Made by a program: the position numbers and the translations under genes. A stretch of 64,000 bases of DNA, taken from NCBI RefSeq assembly GCF_900115285.1, contig NZ_FOYW01000002.1, positions 1 through 64,000 of the forward strand. The letters run 5' to 3'. Source of the stretch: Marinobacter daqiaonensis (GTDB taxonomy: Bacteria > Pseudomonadota > Gammaproteobacteria > Pseudomonadales > Oleiphilaceae). Under the pieces are notes generated by a model that saw nothing but the letters and a program-made list of their open reading frames with translations, did not search any database and had not been told where the DNA came from. Below, one piece after another: positions 6,805-15,842 of the stretch (position 1 is its first letter; each line of letters opens with the position of its first letter).

Positions 6805-8847
6805 TTACTGCCGCTTTGCAACCAGGGTCAGAATGTCGTAGCTGGCCACCAGCTCGTCTTCCTGGTTGGTTACTTCCACGTCCCACATCACCACGCCCTG
6901 GGGATGGCCCTCGGGTGAGGTCCGGCCCTGGTCGATCTTGCGCTTGCAGGTCAGGCGGGCTCGGATGGTGTCACCAGGGGCGACCGGGGTGATGAAGCGC
7001 AGGGTGTCCAGGCCGTAGTTGGCCAGGACGGGGCCCTCACCCGGGTAGACGAACAGGCCGGCAGCGGCGGACAGCACGAAATAGCCGTGGGCGATGCGCT
7101 GGCCGAACTGGGTCTTGCGGGCGGCGATGTCGTCGAAGTGCATGTAGAAGTGGTCGCCAGAGAGACAGCCGAAGTTGACGATGTCCGCTTCGGTGACGGT
7201 GCGGCGGTGAGTCAGCAGGGACTCCCCGACCTGGAGGTCGTCGAAGTGACGACGGAAGGGATGGACGTCGTTCTCGATGACCTTGGCACCACGGACGTAC
7301 TCCCGGGTTACCGCGGCTACCATGGTCGGGGAGCCCTGAATGGCGGTGCGCTGCAGGTAGTGGTGAACCGCACGGATACCGCCGAGCTCTTCGCCGCCGC
7401 CAGCCCGACCCGGGCCGCCGTGCTTGAGCATGGGCAGTGGAGAGCCGTGCCCCGTGGATTCCTTGGATGCCTCGGCGTCCAGGATCTGGAGGCGACCATG
7501 CTGGGCGGCCAGCACCGGGATCATTTGCGCCGCGATGGCGGGATCCTTTGTGGTCAGGGTGGTTACCAGGCTGCCCTTGCCCTTGGCCGCAATGGTCAGG
7601 GCCTCTTCAATGCCGTTGTAGGGCATGAGAGTGGCTACCGGGCCAAAGGCCTCAATGTCATGGGCGCCACCATCCTTGAGTGGATCGCGGCTGACCAGCA
7701 GATGCGGAGCGATGAAGGCGCCATTTTCCACCCCTTGACCCACGGGCTTGAAGCTGCCGTCCTTGCCGAAGACGCACTCACTGGTCTCCAGCAGACGGTC
7801 GATGGCTTCGTTGACGTCCCGAAGCTGGTCGGCGGATGACAGGGCGCCCATGCGGACACCTTCCTCTTTCGGGTCACCGGCGGTGATCCTGGAGAGGCGC
7901 TCCTTGATCTTGTCTGTCAGTGCATCCAGATGGTCAGCCGGCACCAGTACCCGGCGGATCGCGGTACATTTCTGGCCGGCCTTGGCAGTCATTTCCTTGA
8001 CCACTTCCTTGGCGAAGATGTCGAATTCCTCGTCTTCCGGGGTGACGTCCGGGGCCATGATAGCGCTGTTGAGGGAGTCGGCCTCGGCATTGAAGGGGAT
8101 GCTCCGTGCCATGATGTTGGGGTGGCCCTTCAGCTTGAGGGCGGTATTGGCGGAACCGGTGAAAGTGACAAAGTCCTGCTCTTCCAGGCGGTCCAGCAGG
8201 TCGCCGGTACCACCAATGATCAGCTGCAGTGCGCCTTCAGGCAGCAGGCCGGAGTCATTGATGACCCGCACCGCGGCTTCCGTCACGTAGCTGGTGGCAG
8301 TGGCCGGCTTGACGATACAGGGCATACCTGCAAGGAAGGCGGGCGCGAACTTCTCCAGCATTCCCCAGATCGGGAAGTTGAAGGCGTTGATATGGACGCA
8401 CACACCACGGCGCGGTACCAGGATATGGGTGCCGTTAAAGTGGTTGTTCTTGCCAAGCTGAGCCACAGGGCCTTCGTGGGCCACGTTGCCGGATGGCAGT
8501 TCCTTGCGGCCGGTGGAGGCGTAGGTAAAGAGGGTGCCAAAACCGCCGTCGATGTCGATCCAGGAATCCGGCCGGGTGCAGCCGGTGTGGTGCGAAATCT
8601 CGTACAGCTCTTCCTTGCGCCCCTGGATGTAGATGGCCAGCTCCTTGAGGATGGCGGCACGCTGCTGGAAATCCAGGGCGAGCAGGCTTTTTACACCGGT
8701 ATTGCGGCCGTATTCGACAGCCTGGGCAAAATCGATGGTTTCCTCATGGGTATGGGCAATGGTTTCGCCATTGATGGCGCTTGGCAGGGCCTTGGCCGCG
8801 GTTTCGCCAAACCACTGGCCGGCAATGTAACTCTGAAGGACTGGCAT
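6805..8847 (-). CDS. paaZ: PaaZ, oxepin-CoA hydrolase / 3-oxo-5,6-dehydrosuberyl-CoA semialdehyde dehydrogenase
   Basis: The 680-residue protein opens the oxepin-CoA ring and oxidises the resulting aldehyde in aerobic phenylacetate breakdown. The N-terminal aldehyde dehydrogenase domain keeps the catalytic Glu255 (PFNAEADSLN) and Cys294 (AGQKCTAIRR). The C-terminal MaoC-type hydratase domain (about 530-680) keeps Asp565 and His570 in GDHFYMH, matching the E. coli enzyme closely. Both activities therefore look intact. The ribosome site GGGAGA lies upstream of the ATG at 8847. It is the last gene of the paaABCDE-Z operon, separated from paaE by 98 bases that contain a hairpin. Confidence 0.96.
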   Translation of the reverse strand: MPVLQSYIAGQWFGETAAKALPSAINGETIAHTHEETIDFAQAVEYGRNTGVKSLLALDFQQRAAILKELAIYIQGRKEELYEISHHTGCTRPDSWIDIDGGFGTLFTYASTGRKELPSGNVAHEGPVAQLGKNNHFNGTHILVPRRGVCVHINAFNFPIWGMLEKFAPAFLAGMPCIVKPATATSYVTEAAVRVINDSGLLPEGALQLIIGGTGDLLDRLEEQDFVTFTGSANTALKLKGHPNIMARSIPFNAEADSLNSAIMAPDVTPEDEEFDIFAKEVVKEMTAKAGQKCTAIRRVLVPADHLDALTDKIKERLSRITAGDPKEEGVRMGALSSADQLRDVNEAIDRLLETSECVFGKDGSFKPVGQGVENGAFIAPHLLVSRDPLKDGGAHDIEAFGPVATLMPYNGIEEALTIAAKGKGSLVTTLTTKDPAIAAQMIPVLAAQHGRLQILDAEASKESTGHGSPLPMLKHGGPGRAGGGEELGGIRAVHHYLQRTAIQGSPTMVAAVTREYVRGAKVIENDVHPFRRHFDDLQVGESLLTHRRTVTEADIVNFGCLSGDHFYMHFDDIAARKTQFGQRIAHGYFVLSAAAGLFVYPGEGPVLANYGLDTLRFITPVAPGDTIRARLTCKRKIDQGRTSPEGHPQGVVMWDVEVTNQEDELVASYDILTLVAKRQ

Positions 8848-8894
8848 TGAAGGTCTCCCGGTAAAAAGTTGTTATAGGATGGTACTCTGGATGA

Positions 8895-8923
8895 ACAAAG
8901 CCGGCCTCCCGGGCCGGCTTTGT
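8895..8923 (-). other. Intercistronic hairpin between paaE and paaZ
   Basis: ACAAAGCCGGCC and GGCCGGCTTTGT pair in a strong stem around a short loop. On the minus strand the downstream sequence is TCATCC with no T run, so it may only attenuate transcription into paaZ or protect the upstream paaABCDE message. Confidence 0.55.
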
Positions 8924-8945
8924 CATCTTTCGTGCAGGTTTTTGG

Positions 8946-10025
8946 TCAGACTTCGTCGAAATCGAGCACGACCTTTTCGCTGACGGGGTAGCATTGGCAG
9001 GAAAGCACGTAACCTGCCTCCACCTCGTAATCTTCAAGGGCATAGTTGGCGTCCATTTCCACGTCGCCCTCAACCACCTTGGCCTTGCAGGTGGAGCACA
9101 CGCCGGCCTTGCAGGAATACGGCAGGTCGGCGCCTATTTCGTTGCCGGCATCGAGGATGCTCTTGGTGTTCCGGGTGAGATCAAAGGTGAGCGCACGGCC
9201 GTCCGCTCTCACGGTGATCTCGCTGATTGCGTCCGGATCAACGCTGGTGTCGCTGCGTTCTTCGCGGGGAGCCGGGGCACCACCCACTGGCGTAAAGAGC
9301 TCGTAATGCACTTTGGACTTGTCCATGCCGTGATTGAGCAGTGAGTCCCGGACGGTTTCGGTCATGATCTGCGGGCCGCAGATGAAGGCCGCTGTCAGGC
9401 TGTCCACATTCACCCAGTGATCGAACAGGGCATTGCACTTGTCACTGTCGATACGACCGTTGTAGAGATCGATGTCCTGCTCTTCGCGGCTGAATACGAA
9501 CACCAGATTGAAGCGCCCGATGAAGCGGTTTTTCAGGTCTTCGAGTTGCTCACGGAACATGGTGGTGACAGTGGAACGGTTGCCGTAGAACAAAGTGACC
9601 TTACTCTTGGGCTCCGTTTCCAGCGTGGTCTTGATGATGGACAGGATGGGTGTAATGCCACTGCCGGCCGCCACCACCAGGTAATCGCCTTCCCGCTCGG
9701 GGTCCAGATCGACAGAAAAATGGCCCTGGGGGGGCATTACATCCAGGGTCTGACCCGGCTCGAGCTGTTCATTGGCGAGAGTGGAGAAACGACCACCCGG
9801 TACCTTTTTGATGGCAATGCGCAACTCCTTGTCTCCCACCCCGGTACAGATGGAATAGGAGCGGCGGACTTCCTCGCCGTCAATCTTGGTACGCAGGACC
9901 AGATGCTGGCCCTGTTGGTACTGAAACTTGTCTTCCAGGTCTTCCGGCAGATCAAAACACAGGGATACAGCGTCCTGGGTTTCCGGCCGGACTTCGCGAA
10001 TAGTGAGAGGATAGAACTTGCTCAT
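8946..10025 (-). CDS. paaE: PaaE, NADPH-dependent reductase of the phenylacetyl-CoA epoxidase
   Basis: The 359-residue protein supplies electrons to the PaaABC epoxidase. It has an FAD-binding ferredoxin-reductase domain (RRSYSICTGV near residue 55), an NAD(P)-binding domain (VVAAGSGITPILSIIK, FYGNRS, and CGPQIMTETVRDSL), and a C-terminal plant-type [2Fe-2S] ferredoxin domain with CKAGVCSTC and a fourth Cys in LSCQC. This order and length match the PaaE family. It follows paaD by 12 bases in the same operon. Confidence 0.96.
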   Translation of the reverse strand: MSKFYPLTIREVRPETQDAVSLCFDLPEDLEDKFQYQQGQHLVLRTKIDGEEVRRSYSICTGVGDKELRIAIKKVPGGRFSTLANEQLEPGQTLDVMPPQGHFSVDLDPEREGDYLVVAAGSGITPILSIIKTTLETEPKSKVTLFYGNRSTVTTMFREQLEDLKNRFIGRFNLVFVFSREEQDIDLYNGRIDSDKCNALFDHWVNVDSLTAAFICGPQIMTETVRDSLLNHGMDKSKVHYELFTPVGGAPAPREERSDTSVDPDAISEITVRADGRALTFDLTRNTKSILDAGNEIGADLPYSCKAGVCSTCKAKVVEGDVEMDANYALEDYEVEAGYVLSCQCYPVSEKVVLDFDEV

Positions 10026-10037
10026 AATCGTTCTTCT

Positions 10038-10613
10038 CTAGATACATTTGAAGTAGTCAAAGGGCTCGTGGCAATCGAGACACCGGTACAAAGCCTTGCA
10101 GGCGGTAGAGCCGAACTCGCTGACCCTCTGGGTATCTTCGCTGCCACAAATCGGGCAGATGACGGTTTCGTCCATACCGGTAAGGCTCAGTTTGCTGGCG
10201 CTGCCCTGGGGTGGCGCGATGCCGAATTCCCGGAGTTTTTCGCGGCCTGTGTCGGTAATCCAGTCTGTGGTCCAGGCGGGAGTCAAGACCCGCCGGATGC
10301 GGCCGTTACGAACTCCGGCCAGCTGCAGTGCTTCCACAATGGATTGCTCGATCATCTCGGTTGCCGGGCAGCCGGAGTAGGTGGGGGTAACATCCACCAC
10401 CCACTCGCCATCTTCCTCAGCGATCCGGCGCACAATACCCAGCTCCACGACGCTGACCGCAGGCACTTCCGGATCCTTGACCTCGTCGAGCAGGGTCCAG
10501 AGTTCCTCTTCCGTGATCGGCTTGGTGCGGTCACGGGCGGGAATGCGGTCGCTGGCGATCACTGGCTGGTCTACCAACAGTGATCGCGGTTCGGGTTTAC
10601 CAGGTTTTTGCAT
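10038..10613 (-). CDS. paaD: PaaD, phenylacetyl-CoA epoxidase accessory protein
   Basis: The 191-residue protein belongs to the PaaD/MIP18 family linked to iron-sulfur cluster assembly, and probably matures the cluster of PaaE. The DUF59-like core (EELWTLLDEVKDPEVPAVSV, then TYSGCPATEMIEQSI) is followed by a C-terminal zinc-ribbon-like segment with four cysteines (CPIC and CLDC) plus a further Cys next to the end. It overlaps the end of paaC by 17 bases, which implies translational coupling. Confidence 0.94.
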   Translation of the reverse strand: MQKPGKPEPRSLLVDQPVIASDRIPARDRTKPITEEELWTLLDEVKDPEVPAVSVVELGIVRRIAEEDGEWVVDVTPTYSGCPATEMIEQSIVEALQLAGVRNGRIRRVLTPAWTTDWITDTGREKLREFGIAPPQGSASKLSLTGMDETVICPICGSEDTQRVSEFGSTACKALYRCLDCHEPFDYFKCI

Positions 10614-11373
10614 CCGGATATGCCCTCGGCAGGAACTGCATCTCGGCCAGGATGAAGCCCAGATGCTCGGTGTGATGACCCTCTTTGGCGCCCCGGTACA
10701 TCCACGCGCCTTCCGGCGGCGGCGTCAGAGTTGCTTCAGTGAGCACTTCATTGACCAGGCCTTTCCAGTCGGCGACCAGTTGCTCAGGGTCCGGGCCGAT
10801 GCCTGCCTCGAACATCTGGCGCTCGACCTCATCGGCCTCGATCATGTCACCGGTGAAGCGCCAGAGGTCGTCCACGGCTGCCTGCATGCGCTCATGACTC
10901 TCCTCTGTGCCGTCGCCAAGGCGCCTGACCCACTCGGAGGAACGACGCAGGTGATACTGGGATTCCTTGGTGGCCTTGGCGGCGATGCTGGCGATCCGCT
11001 CGTCCGGTGCTTTGGTCAGCGCCTGGAGTGTGAAGTAGTGCCAGGCATCGAAGAAAAACTGGCGAGCCATGGTGACGGCATAGTCGCCATTTGGCTGCTC
11101 CACCATAAGGGCATTGCGGTAATACTGGGCATCCCGCCTGAAGGCAAGATCATCCGCACTACGGCCGTCGTCCAGCAGTTCAGCGGCGTACTCATACCAG
11201 TTACGTGCCTGGCCCACCAGGTCCAGCGCCACGTTCATCAATGCCATTTCTTCTTCGAGGGCAGGTGCCTTGCCGCAAAGCTCGCACAGGCGCTGACCCA
11301 GGATCATGTCGCTGTCTGCCAGGCGCAGCAGGTATTCCTGAAGCGCCTCGTTCTGTGTGATGTCGTTACTCAT
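10597..11373 (-). CDS. paaC: PaaC, structural subunit of the phenylacetyl-CoA epoxidase
   Basis: The 258-residue helical protein is the non-catalytic partner of PaaA. Known PaaC subunits have the ferritin-like fold without a working di-iron site. Family features include LADSDMILGQRLCELCGKAP, the helix with LVGQARNWYEYAAEL, and ATKESQYHLRRSSEWVRRLG. It starts 11 bases after paaB and overlaps paaD at its end. Confidence 0.95.
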   Translation of the reverse strand: MSNDITQNEALQEYLLRLADSDMILGQRLCELCGKAPALEEEMALMNVALDLVGQARNWYEYAAELLDDGRSADDLAFRRDAQYYRNALMVEQPNGDYAVTMARQFFFDAWHYFTLQALTKAPDERIASIAAKATKESQYHLRRSSEWVRRLGDGTEESHERMQAAVDDLWRFTGDMIEADEVERQMFEAGIGPDPEQLVADWKGLVNEVLTEATLTPPPEGAWMYRGAKEGHHTEHLGFILAEMQFLPRAYPDAKTW

Positions 11374-11384
11374 GCCAATCTCCC

Positions 11385-11666
11385 TTACATGTGGCCGACT
11401 TCGTCGGGCAGCTTGTAGAAAGAGGCGTGGCGATAAATCTTGTCGTCGGACGGATCGAACAGCACTTCCTTCTCATCCGGAGAGGAGGCGGTGATGGCGG
11501 AGGAAGGAACGACCCAGATAGACACGCCTTCACTGCGACGGGTATAAAGATCGCGGGCGTTCTCCATGGCCATTTCGGAGTCAGCGGCGTGAACGCTGCC
11601 GACGTGCTTGTGATTGAGGCCATGCTTGCTGCGAACGAACACTTCGTAAAGAGGCCAGTCAGCCAT
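11385..11666 (-). CDS. paaB: PaaB, small subunit of the phenylacetyl-CoA epoxidase complex
   Basis: The 93-residue protein begins MADWPLYEVFVRSKHGLNHK and contains HVGSVHAADSEMAMENARD and the typical RRSEGVSIWVV. PaaB bridges the PaaAC heterodimers and is needed for activity. The open frame extends about 33 codons upstream into paaA, but the ATG at 11664-11666 gives the family length and has an AGGAGA-type site just upstream. The 13-base gap to paaA shows co-transcription. Confidence 0.95.
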   Translation of the reverse strand: MADWPLYEVFVRSKHGLNHKHVGSVHAADSEMAMENARDLYTRRSEGVSIWVVPSSAITASSPDEKEVLFDPSDDKIYRHASFYKLPDEVGHM

Positions 11667-11679
11667 AATTTCTCTCCTA

Positions 11680-12675
11680 TCAGGCAGCGTTTTGCTGTTT
11701 TTGTTGCTGTTTCTCGGCGTAGGCTTTGGCAGCCTCGCGTACCCAGGCGCCACCGTTGATGGCATTCTTGCGAGTTTCGATGCGTTCCTTGTTGCAGGGG
11801 CCGTTGCCCTTCAGCACCTCGTAGAACTCCTGCCAGTCGATCTCACCGAAATCGTAATGGCCGCGTTCGTCGTTCCATTTCAGGTCCGGATCCGGGGCAG
11901 TGCAGCCCAGGAATTCGAGCTGGGGAACGGTCTGATCAATGAACATCTGACGCAGTTCGTCGTTGCTCTTGCGCTTGATCTTCCAGGCCATCGACTGCTG
12001 GGAGTTCGGTGAATCCGCGTCAGACGGGCCAAACATCATCAAAGCCGGCCACCAGAAGCGGTTGATGGAATCCTGCACCATCTGCTTCTGCTCCTCGGTA
12101 CCCTCGCGCATCATGTCCAGCAGGATCTGGTAGCCCTGACGCTGGTGGAAGCTCTCTTCCTTACAGATGCGGATCATGGCCCGGGAATAGGGGCCGTAGG
12201 AGGTGCGCTGCAGAACCACCTGGTTGACGATGGCCGCGCCATCCACCAGCCAGCCAACGGTACCCATGTCAGCCCAGCTCAAAGTGGGGTAGTTGAAGAT
12301 CGAGGAATACTTCACCTTGCCCTCGTGCAGCTTGTCGATCTCCTCGTCCCGGTCAGCGCCCAGGGTTTCCATGGCGCTGTACAGATACAGGCCATGGCCG
12401 GCCTCGTCCTGGATCTTTGCCATCAACTGCAGCTTGCGCTTGAGAGTGGGGGCGCGAGTGACCCAGTTGCCTTCCGGCAGCATGCCAACCACTTCCGAGT
12501 GGGCATGCTGGGACATCTGGCGGACCAGGGTCTTGCGATACCCCTCCGGCATCCAGTTCTTGGCTTCGATCTTGGTTTCCGCGTCAACCTTCATCTGGAA
12601 TTCGCGTTCCTCGGGAGACATCTCCTCAAGGGTCTTCAGACGCTTGGCGCCGGTTTCTACGAGTTGTGCGTACAT
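11680..12675 (-). CDS. paaA: PaaA, catalytic di-iron subunit of phenylacetyl-CoA epoxidase
   Basis: The 331-residue oxygenase subunit inserts one oxygen atom into the ring of phenylacetyl-CoA. Two iron-ligand motifs of the ferritin-like fold are visible: EAGH at residues 91-94 and EESFH at 173-177. Other family segments are [19 protein letters not shown] and the tryptophan-rich [15 protein letters not shown]. The frame is open 20 codons further upstream, but the ATG at 12673-12675 ([10 protein letters not shown]) has a perfect GGAGGT ribosome site 5 bases upstream. It is the first gene of the paaABCDE-Z operon. Confidence 0.96.
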   Translation of the reverse strand: MYAQLVETGAKRLKTLEEMSPEEREFQMKVDAETKIEAKNWMPEGYRKTLVRQMSQHAHSEVVGMLPEGNWVTRAPTLKRKLQLMAKIQDEAGHGLYLYSAMETLGADRDEEIDKLHEGKVKYSSIFNYPTLSWADMGTVGWLVDGAAIVNQVVLQRTSYGPYSRAMIRICKEESFHQRQGYQILLDMMREGTEEQKQMVQDSINRFWWPALMMFGPSDADSPNSQQSMAWKIKRKSNDELRQMFIDQTVPQLEFLGCTAPDPDLKWNDERGHYDFGEIDWQEFYEVLKGNGPCNKERIETRKNAINGGAWVREAAKAYAEKQQQKQQNAA

Positions 12676-12987
12676 GGTGTACCTCCGGTTAATAGGTTCT
12701 TGTTCCCGGGCGGGTGTCATCCTCTCGGGTGGCACCGTAATTCATCCTTCTCCCCACAAGACCTGCTGGACTATGACTCAATTATTTATGATACCTTGGC
12801 AAATATCAAGGGTACGTTTTCTGTATCACGTTCATTCTAAGACCGTATGGGAATAACCAGTATTTGCTCAATTCCTAAGGGCCTAAGTTGCTTTATGGGG
12901 CGGATATTGTCCCTGTTGATGCTCTCAAGACGTCATGATACGAAGATCGCCGGAAAAACGGATTTATTGATTCCTGAGTGGCTCTGA
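12676..12987 (-). promoter_or_regulatory. paaA upstream control region
   Basis: This stretch upstream of paaA has no gene and is AT-richer than its surroundings. On the minus strand TTGATA (around 12811-12816) could be a -35 box followed about 17 bases later by an A/T-rich -10, but the fit is weak. TACCTTG and CAAGGGTA (around 12792-12814) form an imperfect inverted repeat. The plus strand reads TTATGATAC at 12786-12794, close to TTATGATTC found in the paaX/importer gap. These are candidate regulator sites. Confidence 0.4.
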
Positions 12988-13016
12988 AACAAAAAAGCCC
13001 CGTCTTTCAACGGGGC
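12988..13016 (-). terminator. Terminator of the paaGIK operon
   Basis: On the minus strand GCCCCGTTGAAAGACGGGGC forms a compact hairpin followed by TTTTTTGTTT. It lies 44 bases after the paaK stop and should insulate paaA transcription from the paaG-I-K transcript. Confidence 0.9.
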
Positions 13017-13060
13017 AAGCGGTTTGAACACCTGACGTCTACTCTCCGAGCGACCAGAGA

Positions 13061-14371
13061 TTACTTGCGCCTGTCAAAGACGCGTTTGGCCTTGCCTTCC
13101 GAGCGTGCCAGCCGGCCCGGTTCGGTGACCTGGACGCGGGTGCTGATGCCGATAAAGGATTTGATGTTGTGGGCGAGCGTCTTGGCCGCCTTGTCGCGCC
13201 CCGCTTCATCCAGGCTGCCACTTTCCGGCTTCAGTTCGGCGCGAATGTCCACGCAGTCCAGGTTGCCGTCCTTGAAAACCTCGATTTCATAATGCGGTGA
13301 CAGCTCGCTGACCCGAAGGATCTGCTCCTCGATCTGGCTCGGGAATACGTTCACACCCCGTACAATCAGCATGTCGTCGCTACGGCCAGTGATCTTGTCG
13401 ATCCGGCGCATGGGGCGGGCGGTACCCGGCAGCAGGCGGGTCAGGTCGCGGGTACGGTAACGAAGGATCGGCAGGCCCTCCTTGGTCAGCGAGGTGAATA
13501 CCAGCTCGCCGTATTCGCCGTCCGGGAGCACGTCGCCGGTCTCCGGGTTGATGATTTCCGGATAGAAGTGGTCTTCCCAGATGGTGGGGCCATCTTTTGT
13601 CTCGATACATTCCATGCCCACGCCGGGCCCCATCACTTCGGACAGCCCGTAGATGTCCAGCGCATCGATGCCCAGGCGCTCCTCGATCTCCTCTCGCATG
13701 GCGTTGGTCCAGGGCTCGGCCCCGAAAATACCGAGGCGCAGCGGGAGCTCATGGGGGTTGATGCCCTGGCGCTCGATCTCGTCCGCCAGGTTCAGCATAT
13801 AGGACGGCGTAACCATGATGATGTCTGGCTGGAAGTCTTTCAGCAACTGGACCTGTTTCTCGGTCTGGCCGCCGGACATAGGGATGACGGTGCAGCCCAG
13901 TTTCTCGGCACCATAATGGGCGCCCAGGCCGCCAGTGAACAGGCCATAGCCATAAGCAACATGAACCTTGTCTCCGGCATGGCCGCCGCCTGCACGGATG
14001 GAGCGTGCGACAACGTTTGCCCAGACATCGATGTCGTTCTGGGTGTAACCCACGACGGTGGGCTTGCCGGTGGTGCCGCTGGAAGCATGTATCCGGACAA
14101 TCTGTTCCATCGGCGTGGCGAACATGCCGAAAGGATAGTTGTCCCGCAGGTCGTTCTTCATGGTGAAGGGGACCTTGGCCAGATCCTCCAGGCTATTGAC
14201 GTCCATCGGCTTGAGCCCGATGCTGTCAAAGGCGTTCCGGTAGAACGGGACGTTGGTGTAGGCGTGGTTGATGCTCCAGCGGAGGCGCTGTAACTGGACG
14301 TGGCGTAGCTCGTCGACGCTAGCGGTTTCCAGGTGATCAAGGGGGCCGATTTTCTGCATGGGTAAAGTCAT
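13061..14371 (-). CDS. paaK: PaaK, phenylacetate-CoA ligase
   Basis: The 436-residue AMP-forming ligase activates phenylacetate to phenylacetyl-CoA, the first step of the pathway and source of the PaaX effector. The nucleotide-binding loop SSGTTGKPTVVGYT spans residues 97-110. GIFGAEPWTNAMREEIEERL and DIYGLSEVMGPGVG are characteristic, and the C-terminal domain carries GRSDDMLIVRGVNVFPSQIE. The ATG at 14371 has AGGAAA six bases upstream. It is the third gene of a paaG-I-K unit and is followed by a strong terminator. Confidence 0.96.
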   Translation of the reverse strand: MTLPMQKIGPLDHLETASVDELRHVQLQRLRWSINHAYTNVPFYRNAFDSIGLKPMDVNSLEDLAKVPFTMKNDLRDNYPFGMFATPMEQIVRIHASSGTTGKPTVVGYTQNDIDVWANVVARSIRAGGGHAGDKVHVAYGYGLFTGGLGAHYGAEKLGCTVIPMSGGQTEKQVQLLKDFQPDIIMVTPSYMLNLADEIERQGINPHELPLRLGIFGAEPWTNAMREEIEERLGIDALDIYGLSEVMGPGVGMECIETKDGPTIWEDHFYPEIINPETGDVLPDGEYGELVFTSLTKEGLPILRYRTRDLTRLLPGTARPMRRIDKITGRSDDMLIVRGVNVFPSQIEEQILRVSELSPHYEIEVFKDGNLDCVDIRAELKPESGSLDEAGRDKAAKTLAHNIKSFIGISTRVQVTEPGRLARSEGKAKRVFDRRK

Positions 14372-14426
14372 GATGGTTTCCTGAATCTGATCTTATTGGT
14401 GTCTTGTCGGGTTCGCGGAGGCCGCT

Positions 14427-14873
14427 TCACTGAGGCTCGTCGACCTGGCGAACGCTACCCTGGACCTGGTAGGACTTGCCCCTGAAGAGGGCGACGGTCC
14501 GGCCATCCTGATTGGTGATCTCGATGTCGTAGACGCCGGTGCGCTTCCCTCTGGCCCGTTCGCTGGCCTTCGCGGTCAGCAGGTCTCCTTCGTGGCCCGC
14601 CGCCATGTATTCAATGCTACAGCCGGAGGCGACGGTGGCCTTATCGTAGGTATTACAGGCGAAGGCAAAGGCTGAGTCAGCGAGTGTAAAAAGGTAACCG
14701 CCGTGGCAATTGCCATGGCCCTGGATCATCCGGCTGTCCACCCTCATGGTCAGTGTGGCGGTGCCCGGTCCGATCTCAATGATCTCCATGCCCAGATTCT
14801 GGCTGGCCTGATCGCGGCTGAACATGGCCTCGGCGCACTGCCGTGCCAGGGTATTGGGGTCGGGTTGGGTCAT
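14427..14873 (-). CDS. paaI: PaaI, hotdog-fold acyl-CoA thioesterase
   Basis: The 148-residue protein has the PaaI hotdog thioesterase pattern GHGNCHGGYLFTLADSAFAF, with the catalytic Asp in the ADSAFA segment. It is thought to release CoA from dead-end phenylacetate-pathway intermediates. The start at 14873 (MTQPDPNTLA) has GGGAG 8 bases upstream; the frame extends 12 codons further without support. It lies between paaG and paaK with gaps of 89 and 55 bases. Confidence 0.94.
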   Translation of the reverse strand: MTQPDPNTLARQCAEAMFSRDQASQNLGMEIIEIGPGTATLTMRVDSRMIQGHGNCHGGYLFTLADSAFAFACNTYDKATVASGCSIEYMAAGHEGDLLTAKASERARGKRTGVYDIEITNQDGRTVALFRGKSYQVQGSVRQVDEPQ

Positions 14874-14962
14874 TGCTGTGGCTCCCCGGTTAATGCCTGA
14901 AGGGCCCACTCTGATGGACCCCGCTGATCTGTTTCTGTTTGTGGACTGGAAAACAGTTACCG

Positions 14963-15754
14963 CTAGCGTCCCTTGAACCGGGGCTGGCGTTTTTCCATGA
15001 AGGCGGAAACGCCTTCGCGATAGTCTTCGCTCTGGCCGGCCTTGCGTTGAAGATCCCGTTCAAGGTCCAGTTGCTCATCCCAGCTGTTGGTCGTGCTGGC
15101 ATGCAGGGCCTGTTTGATCAGTGCCAGTCCGGCCGTGGGCTGGGCGGCGAGGTGCCTTGCCAGCTTGCTGGTTTCGTCCTGCAGGACTTCGTCCCCGACA
15201 CAGCGCCAGATAAGGCCCCAGCTTTCCGCCTGCTCGGCGCTGAGCTTTTCGCCCAGCAGAGCCATGCCCTTGGCCCGTGCCATGCCCGCCAGGCGGGGCA
15301 GTATCCAGGTGCCGCCGGAGTCGGGTACCAGGCCAAGCTTGCAGAAAGCCTGGACGAAGTTGGCTGAGCGGGCAGCCAGAACGATGTCGCAGCTCAGGGC
15401 AATGTTGGCTCCAGCACCGGCCGCCACACCGTTTACTGCGCAGACAACCGGAATCGGCAGATCCTTCAGGGTGCGAATCAGGGGGTTGTACCAGGTCTCA
15501 ATGGAGTGGCCGAGGTCCGGGGCATCGGCACCCGGTGCCACGTTGCGATCGCCAAGGTCCTGGCCCGCGCAGAATCCGCGTCCGGCTCCGGTGAGTACCA
15601 GTACCCGCACCGAGTCGTCTGAGCGGACCTTTTCCAGTGCATCCCGCAGCGCTTCGTGCATCTCGGTATTGAAACTGTTGAGACTCTGGGGGCGATTCAG
15701 GGTGATGTTTGCCACGCCCTGGTCGATCTCGAGCAGAATGCTGTTTTCAGGCAT
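14963..15754 (-). CDS. paaG: PaaG, 1,2-epoxyphenylacetyl-CoA isomerase
   Basis: The 263-residue crotonase-fold enzyme converts the ring epoxide to oxepin-CoA. It has the oxyanion-hole segments GFCAGQDLGDRN and NGVAAGAGANIALSCDI, and the catalytic Asp in LGLVPDSGGTWILPRLAG, a PaaG hallmark that separates it from plain enoyl-CoA hydratases such as PaaF. The ATG at 15754 with GGAG 8 bases upstream is preferred to the in-frame GTG one codon earlier. It is the first gene of the paaG-I-K unit. Confidence 0.93.
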   Translation of the reverse strand: MPENSILLEIDQGVANITLNRPQSLNSFNTEMHEALRDALEKVRSDDSVRVLVLTGAGRGFCAGQDLGDRNVAPGADAPDLGHSIETWYNPLIRTLKDLPIPVVCAVNGVAAGAGANIALSCDIVLAARSANFVQAFCKLGLVPDSGGTWILPRLAGMARAKGMALLGEKLSAEQAESWGLIWRCVGDEVLQDETSKLARHLAAQPTAGLALIKQALHASTTNSWDEQLDLERDLQRKAGQSEDYREGVSAFMEKRQPRFKGR

Positions 15755-15814
15755 CACAGGCTCCGGTTGTTGTTATGACTGTTGGCTGGCCAATAAACCA
15801 GCAGTAGGCCTCTC

Positions 15815-15842
15815 AGTATAGTCACTAATTGACACTCGTCAA
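15815..15842 (-). promoter_or_regulatory. paaG promoter with overlapping palindrome
   Basis: Read on the minus strand, TTGACG is followed after 16 bases by TATACT, a good sigma-70 promoter reading into paaG. The -35 box is embedded in the palindrome ATTGAC-ACTC-GTCAAT (15828-15843), a likely repressor operator. Confidence 0.65.

Noticed and set aside
9417..10583. 388-codon open frame antisense to paaE and paaD
   Set aside because: Shadow frame; both sense genes are clearly recognised and fill the space.
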